The position numbers and the translations under genes were made by a program. The notes beneath the pieces are model-generated. The model was not told where the DNA came from, ran no database searches, and saw only the letters and a list, made by a program, of their open reading frames with translations. This document shows positions 15,735 to 24,313 of a stretch of 39,178 nt of DNA, in pieces. Source of the DNA: Candidatus Kuenenia stuttgartensis (GTDB lineage Bacteria > Planctomycetota > Planctomycetia > Pirellulales > UBA1268); the NCBI GenBank assembly GCA_945877135.1, contig CAMCQY010000021.1:1-39178 (forward strand), written 5' to 3'. Each line of letters opens with the position of its first letter. Position 1 is the stretch's first letter.

Positions 15735-17476
15735 CGAATCCGACAAGCCTGACAGGCCTGATGCAGCCGCCCCGGCTTGTATCCGGTATGTGCACGACAT
15801 GCATGCCACGATGGATGGGTGCCGTGACAGCCGCCGGCCTCGCGGCCGCAGCCCTCTGCCTGCTTCCGCACCGGGGAGTCTGTGCAGAACCGGCAACACC
15901 CGCCCGCCAGCTCGTCGAGCAGGCGCGACGGATCGTCGTGCTTGGCGACTCGATCACCTACGGCGGCCGGTGGGTTGCCATTGTGAACGCATGGATGGAA
16001 TCTCAGGGCATGACGGCCGAGCTCATCGATGTCGGCCTGTCGAGCGAGACCGTGTCGGGACTCTCGGAGGAGGGGCATGCCGACGGAAAGTTTCCACGGC
16101 CTGACCTGGCCGAGCGGCTCGACCGCGTGCTCCGCGTCACGCGGCCCGATCTCGTCATCGCCTGCTATGGCATGAACTGTGGCATCTATCAGCCGCTCGA
16201 CGAGGGCCGGTTCGCGAAGTTCAAAGCCGGCATGGAAAAGCTGCACGCCGCCGTCGAGAAGGCCGGTGCCAAGATCATTCACGTCACGCCGCCGGTCTAT
16301 GACAAGCGGCCCGACAAGCCGGGCCCGGCCGGTGCGACCGACTACGACGCGGTGCTCGACGCCTACTCGAAGTGGCTGCTCTCAAAGAGGGCCGATGGCT
16401 GGATCGTCATCGACGTGCATGGTCCCATGAAGGAACTGCTCGCCGCAGCGCGGGCCAAGGATCCGGCCACCATCTTCGCCCCCGACACCGTCCATCCCAA
16501 TGACGAGGGACACTGGGCGATCGCGAGGGCGGTGCTGACCGGCCTCGGTGATACCAAGGCCGCCGCGGCCGACACGCCGGCGGCATTCGCGGCGTTTCTG
16601 CCGGAGGTGACCGCCCGCCTGCAACTGCTTCGCGATGCCTATCTCTCTGCGGCCGGGCACCTTCGCCCGGGCGTGCCGACGGGTCTGCCGATCGGCGATG
16701 CGGAAGCCAAGGCGCGGGCGATCACGGAGTCGATCCGCTCGCGCCGTCTGCAACTGCGGGGCGTGAAGCACGCCAGCGGGGAATGGCGGATGCCGATCGA
16801 GTGGCCACGGCCGCGGGTCGTCGATCCGGGGCCGGCACCGTCCACGCCCGCTCCCGTGCCTGGCGACGCGATCATACTGTTCGACGGCAAAAGCCTCGAC
16901 TCCTGGGTGGGTGGTGAAAAGTGGTCTGTGGCCGATGGCGTCGCCACAATCGGCAAGGACTCCATCCGGACCAAGCAGGGTTTCGGCGACTGCCAGCTGC
17001 ACCTTGAATTTCGGATGCCGACGCCCGCCACAGGCAAGGGTCAGGGCCGTGGCAACTCGGGCGTGCATCTGATGGGACAGTACGAGATCCAGGTGCTCGA
17101 TTCGTTTGAAGACGGAACCGACGGCCCCCTCACCTACCCCGATGGCCAATGCGGTGCCCTCTACAAGCAGCAGCCGCCGGCGGTGAATGCCTGCCGCAAG
17201 CCAGGCGAGTGGCAGACCTACGACATCCTGTTCACGCGGCCGCGATTCCACGCCGATGGCTCGCTTGCGAAGCCCGGCCGGGTGAGCGTGCTGCACAACG
17301 GCATTGCGATCCATTCCGACACCGTCATCAACGGCCCCACGTCGTGGCTCGAACCGACCTTATACAAGGCCCATCCCGACGCCCTGCCGATCTCGCTGCA
17401 GGACCACGGCAACCCGGTGCAGTTCCGCTCGATCTGGATCCGCCCCTTCGAGCCCGTCGTGGGAAAAGAAAAATAG
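15731..17476 (+). CDS. SGNH/GDSL hydrolase fused to a DUF1080 (3-keto-disaccharide hydrolase-like) domain
   Basis: A 581-residue protein whose ATG overlaps the previous stop (ATGA). After an N-terminal export signal (hydrophobic part about residues 30-51) comes an SGNH hydrolase: IVVLGDSITYGG with nucleophile Ser74, a block with CYGMN for the oxyanion Asn, and DTVHPND with Asp252 and His255. From about residue 378 is a DUF1080 domain: ILFDGKSLDSWVG, EFRMPTP, GNSGVHLMGQYEIQVLDSF, then a C-terminal WIRPFEP. DUF1080 proteins bind or cleave sugars, some with 3-keto-glycosides as substrate. The fusion suggests removal of an ester such as acetate from a glycan together with glycan binding or cleavage. 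It closes the secreted-protein run. Confidence 0.88.
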   Translation: MTNPTSLTGLMQPPRLVSGMCTTCMPRWMGAVTAAGLAAAALCLLPHRGVCAEPATPARQLVEQARRIVVLGDSITYGGRWVAIVNAWMESQGMTAELIDVGLSSETVSGLSEEGHADGKFPRPDLAERLDRVLRVTRPDLVIACYGMNCGIYQPLDEGRFAKFKAGMEKLHAAVEKAGAKIIHVTPPVYDKRPDKPGPAGATDYDAVLDAYSKWLLSKRADGWIVIDVHGPMKELLAAARAKDPATIFAPDTVHPNDEGHWAIARAVLTGLGDTKAAAADTPAAFAAFLPEVTARLQLLRDAYLSAAGHLRPGVPTGLPIGDAEAKARAITESIRSRRLQLRGVKHASGEWRMPIEWPRPRVVDPGPAPSTPAPVPGDAIILFDGKSLDSWVGGEKWSVADGVATIGKDSIRTKQGFGDCQLHLEFRMPTPATGKGQGRGNSGVHLMGQYEIQVLDSFEDGTDGPLTYPDGQCGALYKQQPPAVNACRKPGEWQTYDILFTRPRFHADGSLAKPGRVSVLHNGIAIHSDTVINGPTSWLEPTLYKAHPDALPISLQDHGNPVQFRSIWIRPFEPVVGKEK

Positions 17477-17481
17477 GGGAT

Positions 17482-17724
17482 TCAGCCCGTGAGCGTCTCG
17501 CGGATCGACCGCAGCTCGTCGAACGGCTCCTTGTCCACCCAGTCGAGCCGGCCCGCCTGGCGATACCAGTAGCGGCTGTTGGCGAGGTCTCCCTCGATCT
17601 TGTGCAACACGGCGTGGATCCACTGGGCCGTGGCGTTCGACTCATCACGCTGCGCGATCTCGTGGGCCTCGTCCCACTTGTCGTCGATGGCCAAATCGAT
17701 CGCCCGCACAAGATCGTCGTTCAT
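17482..17724 (-). CDS. Small conserved protein with a helical repeat look
   Basis: An 80-residue soluble protein: MNDDLVRAIDLAIDDKWDEA, then ATAQWIHAVLHKIEGDLANS, then RYWYRQAGR and LRSIRETLTG. The pattern of paired helices and the sentence 'WIHAVLHKIEGD..NSRYWYRRAGR' is found in many small bacterial proteins of unknown function, and resembles a TPR-like pair. It is on the opposite strand to the preceding operon, whose stop is only five bases from this gene's stop. It probably follows the big secreted protein in one transcript, 12 bases downstream. Function unknown. Confidence 0.75.
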   Translation of the reverse strand: MNDDLVRAIDLAIDDKWDEAHEIAQRDESNATAQWIHAVLHKIEGDLANSRYWYRQAGRLDWVDKEPFDELRSIRETLTG

Positions 17725-17736
17725 GGTGAGGCTTTC

Positions 17737-19758
17737 CTACCGCACGACCGCCAGCCGCGAATCGGCCGGCACGACGATCCCGGACAGGATCTCCGCGGGC
17801 ACCGACGTGCCGGGAACGGTCTCCTCATGGATGATCGTCTCCCCCGGAACGGCCTCAATCGACCGCTCGATGGAGCGGCTGCCGCCGTCGCGGCGACGCC
17901 ATCCGGCCACCATCCAGCCATCCTTCCGCGCAACCAGTTGCTTCATCGACAGCGGGCCGGCCGACGCCAATTCCCCCTGCAACGGCAGATCGGGGATGTC
18001 GATCACCTGCTTCCAGAGCTTGTCGAACCGCTTTTGCAGGATCCGCCGCAGCGATGTCTCTGCCATCGAGAGCTTCTCGCGGCCGCCCGGCTTGAATCCG
18101 GGCGGGTAGATCTGGACGTCGCCCTCACGGACGAGATGCAGGCCCTGCGACGATGTCGCGATCGCGTAGGTCGCCCAGATGTCCATGCCCGGGAAGCTGC
18201 GGTCACCCGACACGAACTTGTCGCCTCGCACCATCACCTTCACGCGGCCGTCATCGACCGCCACCGTGACAGGCCGGTGCTTCGCGAAGGTGACAGCCCA
18301 CGGCTTCTGATCGGGATCGCTCCCGAGCGACTCGGGCATCTTGGCCTTGCCTTCGCGGGCCATGCGATCGGCGTCGGCCTGCGTGATGATACGGCCGCCC
18401 AGCTTTTCCTCGAGCATGTTGTTGATGGCCGATTCGTGCACGCGGGCTGATATCAGATTGCCGGCGGCAGAGGCCGGCGGCAGGCTCGCCGCTGCCAGTT
18501 GGCTGGCGGTCGCCTTGCGGGCCGTGATGGCCAGCGTCGTGTCGGTCGTGTTCATGTGGAGCATCTCGGGATAGAGGCCCTGCTTCTCCAGCGGACCACG
18601 CACCTTCTCCTGGAACTGATCGCGGAACTGCGCGAGGGCAGGCTCCGTCTGTTCCTGAAACTGCTTCCTGAGCCGATCGCGGGCCCGGCCCTCGGCGATA
18701 GCCTCGGCCTGCGGCATGGTCTCGGCCATCTTGCGGCTGGCGATCTTCTTGATCAACCGCTTCCCGAACCGCGAACTGATTGCCATGCCGGTGACGGTCG
18801 TATCGGTCGAGGCAGACGCCTGCACGGGCGAGGCCGTAGCGGAGTATTCGTCGAGGAAGAACCGTCGACGGGCGCCGAGGCTGGTCACGCCGCGGCTGTT
18901 GACCGTCACGGGCCCCTGCGAGCCGCGGGTATTGGCGACGTTGGTGGCGGCGAACACCAGATCGAAGGCGGCCCGATCGGACGACGGCACGAAGTCGAGC
19001 CGCACGTTGCCGCGGGTGTGGCCGTTCCCGCGGACCCTGGTGCCCAGCACCACCTCGTCAACCGGCATCATCTGATCGATGGGGCGATTGACGGCCTGCG
19101 CGAGCAGGCTCTCGTGCACTTCGAGAAGCAGGTTCGGTCGGGCGTTGGCACCACGCACGGCGGCCACGACAGCGGGGGCCTGGCCTGCCTCCGCGAGCCG
19201 CTCCAGGATCGGCGGCACCGGCGCGAGGCTTTCGGCCGACCCCGTCGCGGAGGCCGACAACAACGACGAAGCCAGGGCACCGAGCCGCTGGCTCATGCGG
19301 TTGGCACCGTTGCCGCGGGCGGCATCGGCCACTTCGGCATACCTGCCGACCGCCTTTCGGACGCGCACAAACTCGGGCATATCGAGCCCGGTTTCGGTGG
19401 CGTTCAAGAGTTCTTCCAGCCGACGCAGCGTGGCGGGATCGGCAGCCATTCCGGAGGCGGCCTGCGACTGAAGGGCGGGCCAGTCGAGGTAGGTCCGCCA
19501 AGCCGATCCGCTCTTGCTGCGGTTGAGGAGCGTGTCGAGCGGCGCGAGAGCCTGCCGCAGGCCTGCGGCCGCCGATTCCAGGGTGGCGTCGCCTGCTGGA
19601 CGGAAGGTTTCCGTCGCCTGCAGGGCCTCGTTGGCCAATTGTTCGAGCCGCTGGGCTGGCAGTTGAGCCAAGACAGGCGTGACCGATGCAGCGAGCAGCA
19701 GCCAGCCGCCAACGGCGTATCGGGGCAGCGACGCGAGGACTGGAATGCTGGAAGCCAT
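17737..19758 (-). CDS. Large secreted protein of unknown function
   Basis: A 673-residue protein from the ATG at 19758 (MASSIPVLASLPRYAVGG); the longer frame to 19983 has no signal. An N-terminal signal peptide (hydrophobic to about residue 31, ending VTPVLAQ) is followed by a helical, Ala/Gln-rich part (about 35-260), a middle part with repeated beta-like stretches, and a C-terminal part holding VHESAINNMLEEKLGGR and IWATYAIATSSQGLHLVREG, with a lipid-binding-like alternation of hydrophobic residues. I do not recognise a family. The HESAINN..EEKL block recalls outer-membrane or lipid-transfer (TULIP-like) proteins, but that is only a guess. There are no catalytic motifs. It lies downstream of the PII-like gene, with 209 bases between. 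Confidence 0.7.
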   Translation of the reverse strand: MASSIPVLASLPRYAVGGWLLLAASVTPVLAQLPAQRLEQLANEALQATETFRPAGDATLESAAAGLRQALAPLDTLLNRSKSGSAWRTYLDWPALQSQAASGMAADPATLRRLEELLNATETGLDMPEFVRVRKAVGRYAEVADAARGNGANRMSQRLGALASSLLSASATGSAESLAPVPPILERLAEAGQAPAVVAAVRGANARPNLLLEVHESLLAQAVNRPIDQMMPVDEVVLGTRVRGNGHTRGNVRLDFVPSSDRAAFDLVFAATNVANTRGSQGPVTVNSRGVTSLGARRRFFLDEYSATASPVQASASTDTTVTGMAISSRFGKRLIKKIASRKMAETMPQAEAIAEGRARDRLRKQFQEQTEPALAQFRDQFQEKVRGPLEKQGLYPEMLHMNTTDTTLAITARKATASQLAAASLPPASAAGNLISARVHESAINNMLEEKLGGRIITQADADRMAREGKAKMPESLGSDPDQKPWAVTFAKHRPVTVAVDDGRVKVMVRGDKFVSGDRSFPGMDIWATYAIATSSQGLHLVREGDVQIYPPGFKPGGREKLSMAETSLRRILQKRFDKLWKQVIDIPDLPLQGELASAGPLSMKQLVARKDGWMVAGWRRRDGGSRSIERSIEAVPGETIIHEETVPGTSVPAEILSGIVVPADSRLAVVR

Positions 19759-19866
19759 GAGCCAAAGCCTGTCGTTGGGGGGCTGGGAAAACGAGCCGGG
19801 AGTGTAGTCTGTTGCCGGATTCCCCTCCACAGCGGTCGTCAACCGTGAAATCATCCCTGTTCTTCC

Positions 19867-19888
19867 GGGGAAAAAGCGGGGTTTTCCC
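19867..19888. terminator. Possible weak hairpin in the PII-like / secreted-protein gap
   Basis: GGGAAAA and TTTTCCC can pair around a short GC-rich loop on both strands, 80 to 100 bases downstream of the PII-like stop on the minus strand. It could end that transcript but is not followed by a long T-run. The rest of 19759-19967 shows nothing else I can name. Confidence 0.25.
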
Positions 19889-19967
19889 ACTGGCATCAGC
19901 CAGCGAAACCGGCGGCACGCGAAACAGATTGCCCAGGCGGCACGTCCGGCAAAGTCACCGCGACCCG

Positions 19968-20276
19968 CTAGGTCGCTGCCCATTCGGCCGCCGGGAGCAC
20001 AAAGATCTTGCCGTCGCCCATCCGGCCGGTGCGAGCCACCTCGGCGATGCGATCCACTACCTCGTCAACCCTGGCGTCGTCCACCCACAGTTGAATCTCC
20101 ACCTTCGGCAGAAAGGCCAGCGCATAGTCGCTCTCGCCGTACTGGTCGAGGTAGCTCTTCTGCCGGCCGAAGCCCTTCACCTCCCGGACCGTGCATGCCT
20201 CCAGCGGCGCGAACTTGAGCGCCTCGAGCACCCGCTCGGCGAGGAACGGCTTCACAATGGCGATGACTTCTTTCAT
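19968..20276 (-). CDS. PII-family nitrogen regulatory protein, short form
   Basis: A 102-residue protein. MKEVIAIVKPFLAERVLEAL (beta1-helix), TVREVKGFGRQKSYLDQYGES (T-loop entry), DYALAFLPKVEIQLWVDD and ARTGRMGDGKIFVLP (the B-loop TGxxGDGKI that grips ATP) identify PII (GlnB/GlnK). DYALAFLPK aligns with the canonical EYxxDFLPK, so the T-loop Tyr51 equivalent is kept. The protein ends soon after the B-loop and lacks the usual C-loop with RTGE, so it is about ten residues short. PII senses ATP/ADP and 2-oxoglutarate and binds transporters or enzymes. No amtB or glnA is adjacent, so its partner is unknown. I give no symbol because GlnB and GlnK cannot be told apart here. Confidence 0.88.
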   Translation of the reverse strand: MKEVIAIVKPFLAERVLEALKFAPLEACTVREVKGFGRQKSYLDQYGESDYALAFLPKVEIQLWVDDARVDEVVDRIAEVARTGRMGDGKIFVLPAAEWAAT

Positions 20277-20316
20277 GGTTTCACGGTCACGACGCGAGGG
20301 ATCAGCAAAACCGCTC

Positions 20317-20467
20317 TGTCCCTCGCTTGCGCTTCGGGCTTGCCTGAGAGTGAAGCGTCATCCAAGCCCGTAGCGCTCCATCCAAGCCCGACGCGCCAGC
20401 GAGGGAATCTGCGACCCCTTGCCGTGAGGCGAACCGCATTCCCTTGCTTGCGCTGCGGGCTTGCATG
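20317..20467. repeat. Interspersed GC-rich repeat cluster (locus 2)
   Basis: Four copies of the element lie between the PII-like and ferredoxin genes: a direct copy at about 20317-20343 (CCCTCGCTTGCGCTTCGGGC), a partial inverted copy at 20359-20376, an inverted one at 20377-20409, and a direct one at 20438-20467. The inverted and direct copies can pair. Nothing else is seen in the 232-base gap. Confidence 0.85.
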
Positions 20468-20508
20468 AACATGGGACGCCCTGCGCAGGATGCCATGTTT
20501 TTCGTAAT

Positions 20509-20856
20509 TCAGCTGAAGAAGCTCTCGCCGAACAGGTTCAGGGGGGGGCAGGTGGTGACGGTGATGTCGCCCTTCACCTTCGTCTGGCAGGCGAGCCGCA
20601 TCGTGCTTTCGTTGCCGATGTAGGCCAGCGACACCGCCATGCGGGCCGCTTCAAGGATGCCCCGGGGGCTGGTGTTTTCCATCCCCTTGGTGATCAGCAC
20701 CCGGCAGGTACCGCACGAACCAAACCCATGGCAGTTGGCGACCGTGTGGATTCCCGGGTAGAGGGCCACGCCTGCGGCGAGCGCCTCCTTGCGGAGGTTG
20801 GCCCCCTCGGGAACCTGAATTTCCTTTTTTTCGTTCGCGAAGGTAATCGTGGGCAT
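20509..20856 (-). CDS. [2Fe-2S] ferredoxin
   Basis: A 115-residue protein with the plant/vertebrate-type ferredoxin pattern CHGFGSCGTC (Cys42, Cys48, Cys51) and Cys90 in TMRLACQTKV, so all four cluster ligands are present with CX5CX2C spacing. The N-terminus MPTITFANEKKEIQVPEGAN gives the beta-grasp strands, and RMAVSLAYIGNE is the connecting helix. It carries single electrons between reductases and oxygenases or synthases. It ends TTCPPLNLFGESFF without a targeting tail. It is divergent from the gene at 20941, with 84 bases between starts. Which redox partner it serves cannot be told from the neighbours. Confidence 0.93.
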   Translation of the reverse strand: MPTITFANEKKEIQVPEGANLRKEALAAGVALYPGIHTVANCHGFGSCGTCRVLITKGMENTSPRGILEAARMAVSLAYIGNESTMRLACQTKVKGDITVTTCPPLNLFGESFFS

Positions 20857-20940
20857 CGGAATTCTCTCGCTTGTGTGGGGTGAATTGTCCGATACTGTAG
20901 CCAGCGCAGGGAAGACCTTCCAGCAGACCGGAACGGGGCC

Positions 20941-21201
20941 ATGGCGGAACTCTCAAAATACCAGCAATCAGTCGTCAAGAATTACTACGACAACCTCGAC
21001 ACAGCCCTTCTCCAGCGACTGGGAGAGCAGGTGACCGACCTCTACCTGGCGGAGGGGAAGAAGCGGGCCAAACTCTGGGAAACCATCGAGAAGTCTCTGG
21101 CCAAGTTGGGGGTGCCCAAGGGCCGGATCGCGACGATCGTAAAATCGGACGACGCCCGCCAACTCGCCACGATCCTGCAGGAACTGCTGGCGAAGGATTG
21201 A
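20941..21201 (+). CDS. Small conserved helical protein
   Basis: An 86-residue soluble protein, mostly helical: MAELSKYQQSVVKNYYDNLD, then QRLGEQVTDLYLAEGKKRAK, then LWETIEKSLAKLGVPKGRI and DDARQLATILQELLAKD. Similar small proteins seem common in planctomycetes, and the pattern YLAEGKKR..W....LxKLGV recurs. There is no signal peptide or known domain. It lies 55 bases before thyX on the same strand and may be co-transcribed with it. Function unknown. Confidence 0.75.
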   Translation: MAELSKYQQSVVKNYYDNLDTALLQRLGEQVTDLYLAEGKKRAKLWETIEKSLAKLGVPKGRIATIVKSDDARQLATILQELLAKD

Positions 21202-21256
21202 CCGCTCGGCCGGCGTGCCGCATTCTGTGGGGCTTCCATCCTCCGGGAGTCACGCC

Positions 21257-22186
21257 ATGAGCACGACCGATCCAGCCGCCGACCGCACCGCCCTGCTCGA
21301 GTCCCTGCGCTGGAAGAAGTTTCCGGTGCTCGACGACGGCTTCGTGGCGCTGGTGGACTGCATGGGCGACGACGGCTCCGTCGTGCAGGCCGCCCGGGTC
21401 AGCTATGGTGAAGGCACCCGCAAGGTCAGCGACGACCGCCAACTCATCCGCTATCTCCTGCGGCATGCCCACACCACCCCCTTCGAGATGGCGGAACTGA
21501 AGTTCGTGGTCCGCGTGCCGATGGACTGCTGGCGGCAGTGGATCCGGCACCGCACGGCCAGCATCAACGAATACTCGACGCGGTATTCGCTGGCGATCGA
21601 TTCGATGCAGTCCACGCACGACGACGAGTGGAGGAGCCAGGCCGCGAACAACCGCCAGGGTTCGGCCGGCCTGCTGTCGCGGTCGGCGGGCCACAGCCTC
21701 ACGCAGTCGGAACAGGAGCTGCAGAGCCTCGCGCGACGGGTCTACGAGGAGCGTCTGGCGGCAGGCATCGCACGAGAGCAGGCGAGAAAAGATCTGCCGC
21801 TCTCCACCTACACCGAAGCCTATTGGAAGATCGACCTTCACAACCTCCTGCACTTCCTGGCGCTGCGAATGGACTCCCACGCTCAGTTGGAGATCCGTCG
21901 CTACGCCGAGACCATCGGCCAGCAGATCGTACAGCCGCTTTTTCCACTCGTGTGGGAGGCCTTCGTCGACTACCGGCTGGAGGCGATGCGGCTCACGAAG
22001 CTCGACCGCGACGTGATCCAGCGGCTGGCCGCTGCATCTGGAAAGCATGGCCTGCCGGCGAGCCAAGCCGATTTTCTGGCGGCCCAGGACCCCTCATGGA
22101 TCGCCCTGGAGAGATGCCGCGAACGCGACGAATGCCACTCCAAGCTCGTGCAACTCGGATTGGTGCGGCCCGCCGAATCGAACTGA
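21257..22186 (+). CDS. thyX: FAD-dependent thymidylate synthase ThyX
   Basis: A 309-residue enzyme that methylates dUMP to dTMP using methylene-tetrahydrofolate, FAD and NADPH, in place of ThyA. The signature RHRX7S is intact: RHRTASINEYS, residues 97-107, with TRYS after it. VVQAARVSYGEGT (42-54) and LLRHAHTTPFEMAELKFVVR (67-86) are FAD and dUMP contacts, and WKIDLHNLLHFLALRMDSHAQLEIR is the conserved C-terminal helix with substrate Arg. The ATG at 21257 is chosen over an in-frame ATG at 21215 because the extra 14 residues are not conserved-looking. The length is above the usual 220-260; the extra sequence is an insert near residues 112-150 and a C-terminal tail of about 50. No thyA is present in the window. 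Confidence 0.96.
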   Translation: MSTTDPAADRTALLESLRWKKFPVLDDGFVALVDCMGDDGSVVQAARVSYGEGTRKVSDDRQLIRYLLRHAHTTPFEMAELKFVVRVPMDCWRQWIRHRTASINEYSTRYSLAIDSMQSTHDDEWRSQAANNRQGSAGLLSRSAGHSLTQSEQELQSLARRVYEERLAAGIAREQARKDLPLSTYTEAYWKIDLHNLLHFLALRMDSHAQLEIRRYAETIGQQIVQPLFPLVWEAFVDYRLEAMRLTKLDRDVIQRLAAASGKHGLPASQADFLAAQDPSWIALERCRERDECHSKLVQLGLVRPAESN

Positions 22187-22245
22187 CAAACTCGCAACCG
22201 AACCTTCGCCCCGCTTTGATTCACCCCCTTTGGAGTTCCATCCAC

Positions 22246-22662
22246 ATGGCATCCGCTGCCGACGACGTGCTCGATCTCAATCGCCGCCTGCTGGCCGCAG
22301 TCGCCTCCGGCGACTGGAAGACCTACCGCGAGTTGGTGGCTGACGACATTACCTGCTTCGAGCCCGAGGCCCGCGGCCACCTGGTGGCGGGGCTTCCCTT
22401 CCACGAGTTCTATTTCAAGCTGCCCGCGGCCGGCGGTGATGCGAAGTCGCCTCCCGCGAGCAAGCCGGTGACAACGACGATGACCACACCGACGGTGAAA
22501 CTGCTCGCGGCTGATGTGGCGCTCGTCGCCTACGTCCGCCTCACGCAGACACTCGACGACACCGGCAAACCGGTGACACGAGCATCCGAGGAGACGCGGC
22601 TCTGGCAGAAGCAGGGCGGCCATTGGAAGCACGTCCACTTCCACCGCAGCCTGCCGTCTTGA
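22246..22662 (+). CDS. SnoaL/NTF2-like (CaMKII-association-type) protein
   Basis: A 138-residue protein from the ATG at 22246; the longer frame begins inside thyX. DVLDLNRRLLAAVASGDWKTYRELVADDITCFEPEA is the typical opening helix and loop of NTF2-like 'calcium/calmodulin-dependent kinase II association-like' proteins, followed by GHLVAGLPFHEFYF, then VALVAYVRLTQTL and SEETRLWQKQGGHWKHVHFHRS, the closing strands. This fold is used both as an oligomerising scaffold and as an enzyme. It is 59 bases after thyX. A strong terminator begins directly after the stop, so it ends this transcription unit. Confidence 0.85.
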   Translation: MASAADDVLDLNRRLLAAVASGDWKTYRELVADDITCFEPEARGHLVAGLPFHEFYFKLPAAGGDAKSPPASKPVTTTMTTPTVKLLAADVALVAYVRLTQTLDDTGKPVTRASEETRLWQKQGGHWKHVHFHRSLPS

Positions 22663-22692
22663 GGAAAAACATGGCATCGTGCCATTTTTTCC
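22663..22692 (+). terminator. Rho-independent terminator after the SnoaL-like gene
   Basis: ATGGCA and TGCCAT (22671-22676 and 22680-22685) pair around a TCG loop, extended by AAAAA/TTTTT, then CC. The T-run at 22686-22690 follows at once. The A-run on the other side makes it plausible on the minus strand too. Confidence 0.8.
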
Positions 22693-23071
22693 TGGCGAGC
22701 CTCCGCTCGCTGGCGAGGGCGTCGCATCCATGCGACGCAGTTGGGCGGAAGCGCGTATCGTCGGCGGGTCGGGGCTGCCCGTGCCCCATCGCCGGACGTT
22801 CGCTTCGGGCATCCTGCCCTTCGCTCACTCGATGGCGGCTGCGCTCTCGGCATCCTGCCTTCGCTTGCCGCCAACGCCGGCTCTCGGGAAACGGGCAGCC
22901 CCTCACGGGTGATTCCGATCGCATACAAGCCCGAAGCGCAAGCGAGAGGAATCCGCGTCCTCGCTCGTCCGGCCGCCCACACTTCCCTTGCTTGCGCTGC
23001 GGGCTTGGATGATGCGCAGTCGCGCGGCCCCCACTCTCATAAAAGCCCGAAGCGCAAGCGAGAGGAATCCG
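22693..23071. repeat. Convergent intergenic repeats (locus 3)
   Basis: This stretch between the convergent SnoaL-like and moeA genes holds no credible gene. 22693-22720 has a CGAGC/GCTCG hairpin. Near 22805-22865 the phrase GGCATCCTGCC occurs twice with TTCGCT following. From 22922 come three copies of the interspersed element: inverted at 22922-22955 (AAGCCCGAAGCGCAAGCGAG), direct at 22982-23011, inverted at 23040-23070. The last copy abuts the moeA stop. Confidence 0.8.
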
Positions 23072-24313
23072 CTACCGCAGCACGACTTCGACTTCTTCGC
23101 CCGCCTCGTACCGCTGGCCGCCGGCTGGCAGCGCGATGAGGCCGGCCGCACCGGCCAGCCCGAGCAAATCCGATGAGCCCGACCAGGGCAGCGGCGTGGC
23201 AACGAGCCCATCGTCTGAAGTTGCCAGCCGACAGGGTAGAAAGACCGGCCGGTCGGCCGCGGCCTTGGCCGGGCCGGTGAGCCGGGCCGGGCGGCGGGGA
23301 AGATGCCATGACTCGCGGGCCTGGCCCGCGAGGATCGCGATCGCCGGCCTGGCAAAAAGCTCGAAGCAGACGAGGCTGCTCGCGGGGTTGCCAGGCAGAC
23401 CGAAGACGAGCGTCGGTGCGGCATTCTCGCGCTGCAGGATTCCAAACCAAACGGGCTTGCCGGGCTTGAGCCGCACCTTGTGAAAGATCTTCTCGACACC
23501 ACAAAGGCGGAAGATCTCCGGCACGAGGTCGAGGTCGCCCGCCGACACCCCGCCCGACAGGACGAGGACGTCGGCGGCCAGTCCTTGGGCAACCGCGGCG
23601 CGGATCGCCTCCGGCCGGTCGGCCGCGATGCCGAGCGGAATCGGCTCGGCCCCCAGCAGGTGCACCGCGGCAGCGATCATCGGGCCGTTGGAGTTGCGGG
23701 TCTGCCCGAAGGCGGGCGTCGCGGCCGGCGGCACGAGTTCGCTGCCTGTGGAAAGGATCGCCACGCGGACCCGCGGCGGGACCAGCACGTGCGTGGCGCC
23801 AGCCTCCGCTGCCAGCCCGATCTCGGCGCTGCCGAGCATCATGCCGTCTGTGAGCACGTCCTGCCCGCGACGAAATGCGGCCCCCTGTCGGGCGATGTGC
23901 TGGCCGGCGCGAAACCGCTCGTCCCGCAATCGCACCCTGCCGCCCGCATGTACGCGTGCGGTGCCGTCCACGGCCGATTCAACCGGCACGACCGCATCGG
24001 CCCCCGCAGGAATCGGTGCACCAGTCATGATCCGAGCGCACGTGCCGCGGGCGATCTCGAGCGTCGTGACATCGCCAGCGGCGAGGTCAACTGCCACGTC
24101 GAGTTCGACGACCTCCTGCGCACCGGCTGAAAAGTCCTCGCTCCGCACGGCGAAGCCGTCCATCATCGCCCGGTCCCAGGGGGGCGAATCGACGTCCGAC
24201 ACGATCCCCGCGGCGAGCACGCGGCCGCACGCTTCGAGCAAGGGCATGCGTCGCGGCGGGAGCGGCGCGGCTGCCCGCTCAATGAGAGAGATTGCCTCCG
24301 ACAGTTCGATCAT
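23072..24313 (-). CDS. moeA: Molybdopterin molybdenumtransferase MoeA
   Basis: A 413-residue enzyme that inserts molybdate into adenylyl-molybdopterin to make the molybdenum cofactor. [19 protein letters not shown] (43-61), [58 protein letters not shown] and [14 protein letters not shown] with [17 protein letters not shown] are all classic MoeA blocks in the right order. A C-terminal domain IV follows. Its ATG overlaps the stop of the GATase gene (ATGA), so translation is probably coupled. No molybdoenzyme is in the window. Confidence 0.96.
   Translation of the reverse strand: MIELSEAISLIERAAAPLPPRRMPLLEACGRVLAAGIVSDVDSPPWDRAMMDGFAVRSEDFSAGAQEVVELDVAVDLAAGDVTTLEIARGTCARIMTGAPIPAGADAVVPVESAVDGTARVHAGGRVRLRDERFRAGQHIARQGAAFRRGQDVLTDGMMLGSAEIGLAAEAGATHVLVPPRVRVAILSTGSELVPPAATPAFGQTRNSNGPMIAAAVHLLGAEPIPLGIAADRPEAIRAAVAQGLAADVLVLSGGVSAGDLDLVPEIFRLCGVEKIFHKVRLKPGKPVWFGILQRENAAPTLVFGLPGNPASSLVCFELFARPAIAILAGQARESWHLPRRPARLTGPAKAAADRPVFLPCRLATSDDGLVATPLPWSGSSDLLGLAGAAGLIALPAGGQRYEAGEEVEVVLR

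Noticed and set aside
22741-23139. Plus-strand frame in the convergent gap before moeA
   Set aside because: It translates the interspersed repeats into low-quality words such as KPEAQARG, a known source of false proteins.
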